The position numbers and the translations under genes are program-made. Positions 7,489 to 13,547 of a stretch of DNA of 13,547 nucleotides are shown here, in pieces (the stretch's first letter is position 1; every line of letters begins with the position of its first letter). Where the stretch lies: the NCBI GenBank assembly GCA_030600625.1, contig JAUVLS010000013.1:1-13547 (forward strand), given 5' to 3'. This DNA comes from Bacteroidales bacterium. Lineage in GTDB: Bacteria; Bacteroidota; Bacteroidia; Bacteroidales; UBA12077. The notes beneath the pieces are model-generated. The model was not told the DNA's origin, did not search any database, and was given only the letters and a program-made list of their open reading frames with translations.

Positions 7489-8203
7489 TGAATATTGGCA
7501 AGAGCGAACAGAATTGTTAATTGGAAAAAACAAAGTTAAGATACTTAAAAATTCTCATGTTCTGGTTGTTGGATTGGGTGGTGTAGGGGCTTATGCTGCA
7601 GAAAATTTGTGTCGAGCCGGAGTCGGAGAACTTACCATTATTGATGGCGATTTTTTACATTCCTCTAATAAAAACAGGCAATTGCCAGCACTAGAAAGTA
7701 CAATCGGAAAACCAAAAGCAGAGATTTTAGGTAAAAGATTATTGGATATAAATCCAGAGCTAAAATTGAATGTTATTCAAGAATATATTAGAGAAGAGCG
7801 GATAAAAGAAATTCTTAATACGCCTTATGATTATGTTGTGGATGCAATTGATACCTTAACACCAAAGGTTTATCTAATATATCATAGTTTACAAAAAGGA
7901 TTGAAACTTGTTAGTTCGTTAGGTGCCGGTGGACGGCTAGATCCAACAAAAGTTACTATAAAAGATATTTCAAAATCGTTTAACTGCCGTTTGGGAGCAA
8001 CTTTAAGAAAACGCTTGCGAAAACTGGGAATAAATAAAGGTTTTAAAGTGGTTTTTTCTGAAGATAAATGGGATAAAAATGCTGTAATAGCAGATGAACA
8101 AGACGAAAATAAAAAATCTACTGTTGGAACAATATCTTATATGCCACCAATTTATGGTTGCTTTTGTGCATCAGTAGTAATTCGGGATTTAATCGAGGAG
8201 TAA
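7481..8203 (+). CDS. tcdA: tRNA threonylcarbamoyladenosine dehydratase
   Basis: An E1-like (ThiF/MoeB superfamily) enzyme that uses ATP to convert t6A at position 37 of ANN-decoding tRNAs to its cyclic form ct6A. The 240-residue protein has the dinucleotide-type loop GLGGVG (31-36), the acidic DGD (55-57), the NKNRQ segment (63-67) that contacts ATP, and DAIDTLTPK (121-129). SSLGAGGRLDP and GTISYMPPIYG are typical of the TcdA/CsdL group rather than of MoeB or ThiF. It lacks the CxxC zinc pairs of MoeB. It overlaps tatD and is the last gene of the tdh-gltX-tatD-tcdA block, alongside a tRNA synthetase. Confidence 0.94.
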   Translation: MGSEYWQERTELLIGKNKVKILKNSHVLVVGLGGVGAYAAENLCRAGVGELTIIDGDFLHSSNKNRQLPALESTIGKPKAEILGKRLLDINPELKLNVIQEYIREERIKEILNTPYDYVVDAIDTLTPKVYLIYHSLQKGLKLVSSLGAGGRLDPTKVTIKDISKSFNCRLGATLRKRLRKLGINKGFKVVFSEDKWDKNAVIADEQDENKKSTVGTISYMPPIYGCFCASVVIRDLIEE

Positions 8204-8219
8204 TTATTTATTAATCAAG

Positions 8220-8249
8220 CTTTTCCAAAGTTTTAAAACTTTGGAAAAG
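8220..8249. terminator. Palindromic terminator between convergent tcdA and glnS
   Basis: A perfect 30-bp palindrome with arms CTTTTCCAAAGTTTT and AAAACTTTGGAAAAG sits 16 bp after the tcdA stop and 12 bp from the glnS stop. It can form a hairpin on both strands. A long T tract after the stem is missing on both sides, so it may act as a bidirectional stopper or 3'-end stabiliser rather than a textbook terminator. Confidence 0.65.
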
Positions 8250-8261
8250 ATATTGTAAATG

Positions 8262-10010
8262 TTATTTATTTTTTTTACTCCAGGAATCTTTTAAAGGAAC
8301 AGTTCTGTTGAAAACCATGTTGTCTGGTTTTGAGTCTCTTCTGTCCACACAGAAATAGCCTAATCGTTGGAATTGATATTTAGATTCCGGTTCAGCATCT
8401 TTCAAGCTAGGTTCAAGTTTGCAATTTTTTAGTGATTTAAGAGAATCAGAGTTAATAAATTCTTTAAAATCTTTTTCTTTATGTCCTGCAGGATCTTCAT
8501 CATTAAATAAACGATCGTATAATCGAACTTCAGCATCAATAGCATGCTTAGAAGAAACCCAATGTAATGTACCTTTTACTTTACGTTTGCTAGCTTCAGA
8601 GCCACTGCCACTTTTCGAATCAGGATCGTAAGTACAACGAAGTTCTGTAATGTTACCCTTATCATCTTTAATTACTTCTTCGCACTTAATAATATATGCT
8701 GCTTTTAAGCGAACTTCTTTGTCAGGTGCTAAACGGAAAAATTTCTTAGGAGCATCTTCCATAAAATCATCCTGTTCAATAAAAATATCACGTGAAAATG
8801 GCATCTCGCGAGTTCCCATGCTTTCATCTTCAGGGTTATTTTCGATTTTAAGCCATTCTTCTTTATCTTCAGGATAATTGGTAATAACTATTTTTAATGG
8901 ATTTAAAACAGCCATAACACGTGGAGCTATTTTATTTAAATCATCGCGTAAGCTATGTTCCAATAAAGCTACATCAATTACATTATCGCGTTTAGCAACT
9001 CCTATTGTATCTGCAAATTTACGCATTGACGCAGGTGTAAATCCTCTTCTCCTAAGTCCTGAGATTGTTGGCATTCGTGGATCATCCCAACCAGATACCA
9101 GATTCTCTTGAACCAGCTCAAGAAGTTTTCGCTTACTCATTATCGTATAACTTAAATTTAAGCGAGCGAATTCAATCTGTCGTGGCCTAATAGTTCCTTC
9201 AGTATATAGATGATTTAGTAACCAATCGTATAATGGGCGATGTACTTCAAACTCCAAAGTACAAACCGAATGAGTTATACTTTCAATATAATCAGACTGC
9301 CCGTGTGCAAAATCATACATCGGGTATATACACCATTTATTTCCCGAACGATGATGTTCCTTATGTAATATCCTGTAAATGATAGGATCACGCATGTGCA
9401 TATTTGGCGATGCCATATCAATTTTTGCTCTTAAAACCCGTTCGCCGTTTTTAAATTCTCCATTTTTCATTCGGGTGAAAAGATCTAGGTTTTCTTCAAC
9501 TGAACGGTTTCTGTATGGACTTTCAATTCCTGCTTGCGTGGGTGTTCCTTTTTGTTTGCTGATTTCTTCAGAAGCCTGATCATCAACGTATGCGAATCCG
9601 GTGTTGACTAACTTTAAGGCCCATTCATATAATTGATCAAAATAATCTGAAGTGAACCTGGCTTCGCCCTCCCAGTTAAATCCAAGCCAATTAACATCTT
9701 CTTTTATTGATTCAACGTATTCAACATCTTCTTTTTCAGGATTGGTATCATCAAATCGCAGGTTTGTTTTTCCATTGTATTTTTGAGCAAGACCGAAATT
9801 TAAACAGATTGATTTTGCATGGCCAATATGTAAATATCCGTTTGGTTCAGGAGGGAAACGGGTACATACCACGCTATTGTTTTTGTTGTTTTTTAAATCT
9901 TCTTCAATAATACTTTCAATAAAGTTTAAAGATTTTTTTCCTTCCTCGCCTGCCGTGCCTGCCTTGTCGGCAGACAGGCGAGCAGGTGTTTCTTTGTTTT
10001 CAGTTCCCAT
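8262..10010 (-). CDS. glnS: Glutaminyl-tRNA synthetase
   Basis: Charges tRNA-Gln directly with glutamine, making the amidotransferase route unnecessary for Gln-tRNA. This class I synthetase has 582 residues. HIGH is at 61-64 within [15 protein letters not shown], the KMSKS-type signature is IMSKR at 290-294, and [11 protein letters not shown] (85-95) is typical of GlnRS. The sequence from S27 onward parallels E. coli GlnRS. Residues 1-26 are an extra, low-complexity lead (T, A, G, E and K rich) whose codons include a large palindrome. It is the only large housekeeping gene on the reverse strand here, convergent with tcdA and divergent from folB. A TACTTTTG -7 box lies upstream. GlnRS is thought to be of eukaryotic origin and is widespread in Bacteroidota. 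Confidence 0.97.
   Translation of the reverse strand: MGTENKETPARLSADKAGTAGEEGKKSLNFIESIIEEDLKNNKNNSVVCTRFPPEPNGYLHIGHAKSICLNFGLAQKYNGKTNLRFDDTNPEKEDVEYVESIKEDVNWLGFNWEGEARFTSDYFDQLYEWALKLVNTGFAYVDDQASEEISKQKGTPTQAGIESPYRNRSVEENLDLFTRMKNGEFKNGERVLRAKIDMASPNMHMRDPIIYRILHKEHHRSGNKWCIYPMYDFAHGQSDYIESITHSVCTLEFEVHRPLYDWLLNHLYTEGTIRPRQIEFARLNLSYTIMSKRKLLELVQENLVSGWDDPRMPTISGLRRRGFTPASMRKFADTIGVAKRDNVIDVALLEHSLRDDLNKIAPRVMAVLNPLKIVITNYPEDKEEWLKIENNPEDESMGTREMPFSRDIFIEQDDFMEDAPKKFFRLAPDKEVRLKAAYIIKCEEVIKDDKGNITELRCTYDPDSKSGSGSEASKRKVKGTLHWVSSKHAIDAEVRLYDRLFNDEDPAGHKEKDFKEFINSDSLKSLKNCKLEPSLKDAEPESKYQFQRLGYFCVDRRDSKPDNMVFNRTVPLKDSWSKKNK
9945..9982. repeat. Palindromic element inside the 5' coding region of glnS
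   Basis: CTCGCCTG (9945-9952) pairs perfectly with CAGGCGAG (9975-9982), and CTGCC (9959-9963) with GGCAG (9969-9973) inside it. The stretch is much richer in G and C than its surroundings. It encodes part of the nonconserved N-terminal lead of GlnRS, about residues 10-22. It resembles dispersed GCCTGCC/GGCAGGC palindromes seen in Bacteroidota and appears to have inserted in frame. Confidence 0.75.
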
Positions 10011-10053
10011 GAAAAAATCAAATTTAAATTTTGGTTGTTATTTTTTGAACTTA

Positions 10054-10061
10054 CAAAAGTA
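10054..10061 (-). promoter_or_regulatory. -7 box of the glnS promoter
   Basis: Reverse strand reads TACTTTTG, an exact TAnnTTTG match, 43 bp upstream of the glnS ATG. I do not see a convincing TTTG -33 box at the expected distance. Confidence 0.4.
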
Positions 10062-10124
10062 CAGGATTTTATCCAATGCTGTATATATTGTATTAAAAAA
10101 TATGTAAAACTGATTTTATAAACT

Positions 10125-10132
10125 TAAATTTG
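10125..10132 (+). promoter_or_regulatory. -7 box of the folB promoter
   Basis: TAAATTTG, an exact TAnnTTTG match, lies 24 bp before ATG 10157. The predicted transcription start (about 10139) leaves only 18 nt to that ATG and 9 nt to TTG 10148, so it favours the ATG as the start. The -33 box is poor (TATG at 10101-10104). Confidence 0.4.
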
Positions 10133-10156
10133 AAATGAATTAATATTTTGAAACGA

Positions 10157-10507
10157 ATGGGACTGATAAAAATTGAGAATATGGAGTTTTACGCTTATCA
10201 TGGGCATTTTAAAGAAGAGCAGATTGTAGGAAACCGTTTTCTTGTAGATTTAGAGATTGAAACAGACATGCAGGTTCCTGCAAAATCAGATGATTTAAAT
10301 GATGCGTTAAATTACCAGGTGGCATATAGTATTGTTAAAGAAGAGATGCAAATAAAATCGCATCTGTTAGAACATATTGCCGGTCGAATATTAGATTCTT
10401 TATACCAGAATTTTATTACTATTAAAAAAGCTACGGTTAAAGTTTCTAAAATGAATCCACCTATGGGAGGCAAGATGGATCGTGTTAGCGTAACTCTGAG
10501 CCGTTAG
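10157..10507 (+). CDS. folB: Dihydroneopterin aldolase
   Basis: Cleaves (and epimerises) 7,8-dihydroneopterin to 6-hydroxymethyl-7,8-dihydropterin and glycolaldehyde in folate synthesis. With ATG 10157 as start the protein has 116 residues, within the family norm. Visible family features are IENMEFYAYHG near the N-terminus, the following KEEQ glutamate, LNYQ with the active-site tyrosine, LLEHIAGRI with the conserved E and H, and VKVSKMNPPMGG with the catalytic lysine near the C-terminus. An upstream in-frame TTG (10148) would add three residues, but most FolB proteins start at this M-G-x-I-x-I position. It is transcribed alone, divergent from glnS across 146 bp. Confidence 0.95.
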   Translation: MGLIKIENMEFYAYHGHFKEEQIVGNRFLVDLEIETDMQVPAKSDDLNDALNYQVAYSIVKEEMQIKSHLLEHIAGRILDSLYQNFITIKKATVKVSKMNPPMGGKMDRVSVTLSR

Positions 10508-10639
10508 GATTTGGTTGTTAGTTTTTGGCTAAAGGCAAAGAGCTAATTGCTAAAAGCTTTCTAAACAAGGCAAAACAGTGAAAAAATAACTGAAAGGCAG
10601 AAAAAAAGATAATTAAGTTAAAGTTTGTAGATTTTTTTC

Positions 10640-10647
10640 TATTTTTG
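10640..10647 (+). promoter_or_regulatory. -7 box of the tRNA-Cys promoter
   Basis: TATTTTTG, an exact TAnnTTTG match, ends 16 bp before the tRNA. This is the expected distance for a start about 10 nt upstream of the mature 5' end. No clear -33 TTTG is present at 19-21 bp spacing. Confidence 0.5.
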
Positions 10648-10663
10648 CTGTCCAATTAAAAAC

Positions 10664-10734
10664 GGTCGCGTGGCCGAGTGGCTAGGCAGCGGTCTGCAAA
10701 ACCGTCCACGGCGGTTCGAATCCGCCCGCGACCT
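10664..10734 (+). tRNA. tRNA-Cys (anticodon GCA)
   Basis: Full cloverleaf of 71 nt. Acceptor stem GGTCGCG (10664-10670) pairs with CGCGACC (10727-10733), followed by discriminator T at 10734, the base expected for tRNA-Cys. The anticodon loop CTGCAAA carries GCA at 10696-10698. The T arm GGCGG-TTCGAAT-CCGCC is perfect. The 3' CCA is not encoded. It stands alone with its own promoter box and a terminator directly after it. Confidence 0.98.
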
Positions 10735-10737
10735 CAA

Positions 10738-10773
10738 AAAAATACCTGATTAGATTTCTGATCAGGTATTTTT
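10738..10773 (+). terminator. Terminator after tRNA-Cys
   Basis: AAAATACCTGAT pairs with ATCAGGTATTTT around a 10-nt loop (10751-10760); the stem is about 13 bp and is followed by a T-rich tail. It begins 4 nt after the tRNA. Confidence 0.88.
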
Positions 10774-10839
10774 GTTTTTACTAAGCAACCAACGTAAATG
10801 TTTTCTCATCATTATAATAGTTTATCTGGTTTAGGTTTT

Positions 10840-10857
10840 TAAAATTAATATATTATG
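10840..10857 (+). promoter_or_regulatory. A-rich translation start region of the lipoprotein gene
   Basis: TAAAATTAATATATTATG, identical over 18 bases to the start region of tdh (4197-4214), with the last three bases forming the start codon. Confidence 0.45.
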
Positions 10858-11346
10858 AAAAAAATAGCTTTATTATTAATTTCTGTTTTATTAATTTTTA
10901 GTTGTGATGAAGAAAATAATTATAATACAGAACAGTTAATAACTGGTAATGTTATTTCTCAGTCTGATTGTAAAAACTTTAAATCAACTTTTACTGAAAA
11001 TGATCAATCATGTATTCAGTATTATTATAATGAAAGTTCAAAAACGCTTCATTTAACACATATTAATACAGGGTTTAATTGTTGCCCGGGCAATATTTCA
11101 TGTTCTGTTTCAATCGCAAATCAAACAGTAACTATTACCGAAAAAGAAGAAGCTGCAATGTGCAACTGTAATTGTTTGTATGATATTAATATTGATGTTT
11201 ACCAGGTTGAAAGAAAAATATATTCAATTGTTATTGTAGAACCTTATGTTGGCGATCAGGATGTATTGGAATTTGATATCGATTTAAGTAATAGTATTTC
11301 AGGGGAATTTTGTGTTGAGCGAAATTCTTATCCCTGGGGAGTTTAA
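10855..11346 (+). CDS. Small cysteine-rich lipoprotein of unknown function
   Basis: A 163-residue protein I do not recognise. It starts with a lipoprotein signal peptide: K2-K3, a hydrophobic stretch, then LIFSC with the lipid-carrying cysteine at C17. The residues after it, D-E-E-N, are acidic, as in the surface-export signals described for Bacteroidota lipoproteins, so the protein may sit on the outside of the outer membrane. The mature part has nine more cysteines: C39, C53, C76 and C77 (NCCPG), C83, C103, C105 and C107 (MCNCNCLYD) and C153. The CC...C...CxCxC spacing suggests disulfides or a metal site. The sequence is otherwise rich in S, T, N and I/V with beta-strand patterns. Single gene with its own A-rich leader and a strong terminator. 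Its role cannot be stated from sequence. Confidence 0.85.
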   Translation: MKKIALLLISVLLIFSCDEENNYNTEQLITGNVISQSDCKNFKSTFTENDQSCIQYYYNESSKTLHLTHINTGFNCCPGNISCSVSIANQTVTITEKEEAAMCNCNCLYDINIDVYQVERKIYSIVIVEPYVGDQDVLEFDIDLSNSISGEFCVERNSYPWGV

Positions 11347-11369
11347 TAAAATAAATTTGGATGTAATAT

Positions 11370-11401
11370 AAAGAAGCTGCATTTTTCGATGCAGCTTCTT
11401 T
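11370..11401. terminator. Terminator between the lipoprotein gene and the convergent ATPase gene
   Basis: AAAGAAGCTGCAT (11370-11382) pairs perfectly with ATGCAGCTTCTTT (11389-11401) around TTTTCG, and is followed by TTATTGTT on the forward strand. The symmetric stem could also act for the reverse-strand gene that ends at 11432. Confidence 0.9.
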
Positions 11402-11415
11402 TATTGTTCGTTAAA

Positions 11416-11437
11416 AGATAACTAAATATTGTTATCT
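11416..11437 (-). terminator. Weak hairpin over the ATPase stop codon
   Basis: On the reverse strand AGATAAC and GTTATCT (complement of 11431-11437 and 11416-11422) form a 7-bp stem that includes the TAA stop, followed by TTTT. It is AT-rich and weak, probably secondary to the stronger hairpin at 11370-11401. Confidence 0.35.
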
Positions 11438-12649
11438 CAGTTCGGAAACAAATTCCCGAATATGAATATGCTCTATACCTTTAAAATCTGAACCTGACAT
11501 AGCTTCATCCATAGAAACAACATATTTGGGATAGTTATCTTTAATCTCCAATAAATTTCCAAATTCTCTATTAACAGTTTTCTCATCCTGTAATAGATAA
11601 GTAACCTGAACATAGATCTTCTTACCTGATTTTTCACATATAAAATCTATTTCTTTATTTCCTGACTTGCCAATACTAATATGATATCCTGATATTTTCA
11701 AATGCTGATATACTGCATTTTCCAAAATTTTATTTATGTCATTTGCCTTATATCCGATGATAGAATGTCGCAAACCAAGATCTTCAAAATAATACTTTTC
11801 TCCTATTTCAAATATCTTTTTCCCAGTTATATCAGCTCTTAAGGCCTTAAAAATAAAAAATGCTGATTCTAAATGACCTAAATAATCTAGTACTAATTGA
11901 GGTGAAATTTGAATTCGTTGTGACTTTAGAAAATCACTAATCTTTTTAGATGATACCAAACTACCTGTATTATTGGCTACGTATCTTACGAGGTTTTCCA
12001 AAAAGTTAATATTTCGAATACTATGTCGTTTAACAATATCTTTAAAAAGGATTGCGGCATAAATATTTTTCAGGTAATCAAAAATAATATGATCCTCTAA
12101 CTCAAGATTTATTAAATACGGCAATCCTCCATATTTAAAAAACTTAAACAATGAATCCTTATCATTCTTGAGTTTATGAAATTCCAGAAATTCACTAAAA
12201 GACAAACTGTAAATCTTTATTTCAACATACCGGCCACTTAAAAAAGTTGCTAATTCACCCGATAATAGTTTAGCATTACTCCCGGTACAATAAATATCAT
12301 ATCCTCCTTTTGCCTGCAAACTCCTTAAAGTTTTCTCAAAATTTACAATATCCTGCACTTCATCAATAAAAATATACCTCTTGCCTGTTCCTTTTTCTTT
12401 GCTTGTAATGTAATCCAGCAAGTCTTTATGATTAACAATGGATTCAAATTCATTCAACTCCTTATTTATATAAATAATGTTTGGACTTTTATGAATTAAT
12501 GATAATTCATCCATGATTTGAAAAAGCATATAACTTTTTCCTACACGCCTTTGTCCAACAAGAACCTTAATAATGTCTTTATCAATAAAAGGCTTTACTA
12601 ATTCAAGGTAAATCGGGCGCTTAATATATTCTCGTTTTAATTCTGTCAT
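11432..12649 (-). CDS. AAA_14 / DUF4143-type ATPase
   Basis: A P-loop ATPase of about 405 residues with an N-terminal AAA_14 domain and a C-terminal DUF4143 domain, a common accessory family of uncertain role (often mobile or near toxin and transport genes). Counting from the chosen ATG, Walker A is GQRRVGKS at about residue 32, Walker B YIFIDEVQD at about 92, and CTGSNAKLL with LSGRY follows, as is usual in the family. The C-terminal restriction-nuclease-like fold reads KEIDFICEK then IYVQVTY: the acidic D is present, but the usual [E]-x-K is Q-x-T, so nuclease activity is unlikely. A longer frame would start at GTG 12682, but that lies upstream of the predicted transcription start (about 12676). 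ATG 12649 follows AAGGATGTT, a fair ribosome-binding site, so I prefer it. Confidence 0.88.
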   Translation of the reverse strand: MTELKREYIKRPIYLELVKPFIDKDIIKVLVGQRRVGKSYMLFQIMDELSLIHKSPNIIYINKELNEFESIVNHKDLLDYITSKEKGTGKRYIFIDEVQDIVNFEKTLRSLQAKGGYDIYCTGSNAKLLSGELATFLSGRYVEIKIYSLSFSEFLEFHKLKNDKDSLFKFFKYGGLPYLINLELEDHIIFDYLKNIYAAILFKDIVKRHSIRNINFLENLVRYVANNTGSLVSSKKISDFLKSQRIQISPQLVLDYLGHLESAFFIFKALRADITGKKIFEIGEKYYFEDLGLRHSIIGYKANDINKILENAVYQHLKISGYHISIGKSGNKEIDFICEKSGKKIYVQVTYLLQDEKTVNREFGNLLEIKDNYPKYVVSMDEAMSGSDFKGIEHIHIREFVSELR

Positions 12650-12681
12650 AACATCCTTTTTATCTATGCATGAAACTTTCA

Positions 12682-12689
12682 CAAATATA
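12682..12689 (-). promoter_or_regulatory. -7 box of the ATPase promoter
   Basis: Reverse strand reads TATATTTG, an exact TAnnTTTG match whose first base is the last base of the 36-bp palindrome. A TTTC 22 bp upstream, within the palindrome, could be the -33 box. Predicted transcription start is near 12676, giving a leader of about 27 nt to ATG 12649. Confidence 0.5.
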
Positions 12690-12724
12690 CAACAAAGTTT
12701 CGTGTATACACGAAACTTTGTTGT
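12689..12724. promoter_or_regulatory. 36-bp perfect palindrome over the ATPase promoter (probable operator)
   Basis: Every base from 12689 to 12706 is complementary to its partner in 12707-12724. The half site, read inward, is ACAACAAAGTTTCGTGTA. It covers the spacer and -33 region of the ATPase promoter and touches the -7 box. A further GAAACTTT lies just downstream (12672-12679). This is the arrangement expected of a repressor-binding operator. A cruciform or mobile-element end is the alternative. Confidence 0.6.
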
Positions 12725-12998
12725 GTTCTCATCAAATTGTAATAGATGTTTTAAAATAATTTTAACAATCTACTTACCCACTTACCTTCTTACCCGAAGG
12801 GATGAAAGTCCGCTTTAGCGGAATGGCACTACAACGTTCTTGGCTTAGAAATAGTGCGGGTTTTCGCCCTGTTTCAGTATCCGCCGTTAATGAAGTTTGA
12901 AGATAGAAAATAGTTTACAAACCACCAATCCTGAATTATCGGGACCGCATGCTTTACATAGCACCCGCTGTTATAAAATTTAAGCCTTTTTATATAAA
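12725..12998. other. Gene-free stretch with tandem repeat and a structured, compositionally distinct element
   Basis: No coding frame. It holds three tandem 8-bp units CTTACC(CA/TT/CG) at 12773-12796, a short palindrome TCCGCTTTAGCGGA at 12809-12822, and from about 12797 to 12975 a segment visibly richer in G and C than its neighbours. The ends of that segment can pair imperfectly: TATAAC with GTTGTA (one wobble), and AGCGG with CCGCT, reading the reverse strand. Smaller internal hairpins include GGG-CGAAAA-CCC and GTTTGTAAAC. It lies directly downstream of the toxin gene. Confidence 0.6.
12773..12796. repeat. Three tandem 8-bp repeats
   Basis: CTTACCCA, CTTACCTT and CTTACCCG follow one another without gaps, with a conserved CTTACC core. 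On the reverse strand this reads as GGTAAG repeats. Confidence 0.75.
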
Positions 12999-13286
12999 TT
13001 AGTCTGTAGGATTCTCCTGATACTTAGTAAAACCAAAAACTTCAATAGAATTTTCTTTTTCATTTATCCTGAAAATGATACAATATCCTTTAAAAATTAG
13101 GTCTCTAATAGTACTATCTTCGAAGTAAATTGATTTTCTATAAGAATAAGGATTCTCGGGAATTTTCTTTATATGCTTTATCAAGTTATTCTTAAACTTT
13201 CGCGCTCTTGATGGAGAATCATGTGATATGTAACTTACTTGTCTAGAGAACCTATCCGTAAAAGTAGATTTAAATTTTAGTTTCAT
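12999..13286 (-). CDS. ParE/RelE-superfamily toxin
   Basis: A 95-residue basic protein beginning MKLKFKSTFTDRF. YISHDSPSRARKFKNNL matches the N-terminal helix pair of ParE-type toxins (Y-I-x-x-D-S-P-x-x-A-x-x-F). A central IRDLIFKGYCIIFRI strand pair and a C-terminal IEVFGFTKYQENP strand follow, as in the RelE/ParE fold. ParE-like members poison DNA gyrase and RelE-like members cut mRNA on ribosomes; which applies here cannot be told. An upstream in-frame ATG (13319) would add 11 residues, but ATG 13286 gives the usual length and start and overlaps the antitoxin by only 17 bp, which suggests translational coupling. The gene order antitoxin then toxin is standard. Confidence 0.85.
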   Translation of the reverse strand: MKLKFKSTFTDRFSRQVSYISHDSPSRARKFKNNLIKHIKKIPENPYSYRKSIYFEDSTIRDLIFKGYCIIFRINEKENSIEVFGFTKYQENPTD

Positions 13287-13509
13287 TTGCACGAATTGAG
13301 TCTTCAAGTTTTTCATCAAATTCTTCTAAGGAATGGAAAGTTGCTTCACCATTAAAAATTTCATTCAATTCTTTTTCAAGATAATTCTGGGTTTCAGCAA
13401 AAGTATCAACATCCGATACGATTTCTACTTCATCCTTGTTGAATTTGCTTAAAAGCCATAACAATTTGTCATAAACTTTATCACTTATTTTTAACTTAAT
13501 TGTATGCAT
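13270..13509 (-). CDS. Antitoxin partner of the ParE/RelE-type toxin
   Basis: A small acidic protein of 79 residues directly upstream of and overlapping the toxin gene. The N-terminus (MHTIKLKISDKVYDKLLWLL) looks like a beta strand followed by helix, as in ribbon-helix-helix DNA-binding antitoxins. The remainder is rich in E and D (NYLEKELNEIFNGE, EEFDEKLEDSI), as expected for the part that wraps the basic toxin. I cannot assign it to a named antitoxin family from sequence. Such antitoxins usually repress their own promoter; a -7 box is present at 13530-13537. Confidence 0.8.
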   Translation of the reverse strand: MHTIKLKISDKVYDKLLWLLSKFNKDEVEIVSDVDTFAETQNYLEKELNEIFNGEATFHSLEEFDEKLEDSIRANETKI

Positions 13510-13529
13510 ATTACAATTTCCCTTTTTTA

Positions 13530-13537
13530 CAAATTTA
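13530..13537 (-). promoter_or_regulatory. -7 box of the toxin-antitoxin promoter
   Basis: Reverse strand reads TAAATTTG, an exact TAnnTTTG match, 20 bp before the antitoxin ATG. The -33 box would fall outside the window. Confidence 0.45.
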
Positions 13538-13547
13538 CGGATTTTTT

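Noticed and set aside
8419..9910. Several forward-strand frames of 66-77 residues across glnS
   Set aside because: Antisense to glnS, low complexity, and no family resemblance.
12650..12682. GTG at 12682 as start of the ATPase
   Set aside because: It precedes the predicted transcription start (about 12676), and the added residues are not typical of the family. ATG 12649 has an AAGGA-type site in front.
12809..12822. TCCGCTTTAGCGGA as a terminator for the toxin-antitoxin genes
   Set aside because: It lies about 180 bp past the toxin stop and lacks a T run on either side. It fits better as a dispersed palindrome or part of the adjacent element.

Overview
The window is AT-rich DNA from a member of the Bacteroidota (Bacteroidetes), most likely class Bacteroidia. 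The evidence is consistent: several genes are preceded by the phylum's TAnnTTTG -7 promoter box, starts lack a clear Shine-Dalgarno sequence but often carry A-rich TAAAA-type leaders, a class II (B12-dependent) ribonucleotide reductase is present, GluRS and GlnRS genes occur together, and a lipoprotein has acidic residues straight after the lipid cysteine. The genus cannot be named from the sequence alone.

Region 1 (1-1429) has no intact gene except the first 30 codons of a reverse-strand gene at the left edge. Its main structure is a 269-bp direct repeat (137-405 and 1086-1354, about 97% identical, no indels) bracketing a C-terminal remnant of an ENPP-type nucleotide pyrophosphatase/phosphodiesterase (839-1021). 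A Bacteroidota-type promoter straddles the right end of repeat copy 1 and points at a predicted structured RNA (about 416-570) that ends in a terminator. Repeat copy 2 forms the upstream region of nrdJ.

Region 2 (1430-10507) is housekeeping. nrdJ (class II RNR, dNTP synthesis) ends at a strong CCCGGG terminator. A tight co-directional block follows: tdh (threonine dehydrogenase), gltX (GluRS), a short tatD-family hydrolase and tcdA (ct6A tRNA modification). Gaps in the block are 12 and 16 bp, then an 8-bp overlap, so it looks like one operon with a translation/tRNA theme. glnS (GlnRS) faces it from the other strand, with a 30-bp perfect palindrome between. folB (folate synthesis) diverges from glnS. 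Both nrdJ and glnS carry a palindromic DNA element inside the extra codons at their 5' ends.

Region 3 (10508-11430) holds a tRNA-Cys(GCA) with its own promoter box and terminator, then a small cysteine-rich lipoprotein of unknown function that ends at a strong hairpin shared with the convergent ATPase gene.

Region 4 (11431-13547) is accessory and lies entirely on the reverse strand: an AAA_14/DUF4143 ATPase whose core promoter lies next to and under a 36-bp perfect palindrome (a likely operator), a compositionally distinct structured intergenic element (about 12797-12975, attC-like or another mobile repeat), and a ParE/RelE-type toxin-antitoxin pair. The toxin-antitoxin genes followed by the structured element resemble a mobile gene cassette, but this is inference.

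The least explained parts are the repeat/RNA/pseudogene region upstream of nrdJ, the in-frame palindromes in nrdJ and glnS, the ATPase operator palindrome, and the structured element beside the toxin-antitoxin pair.
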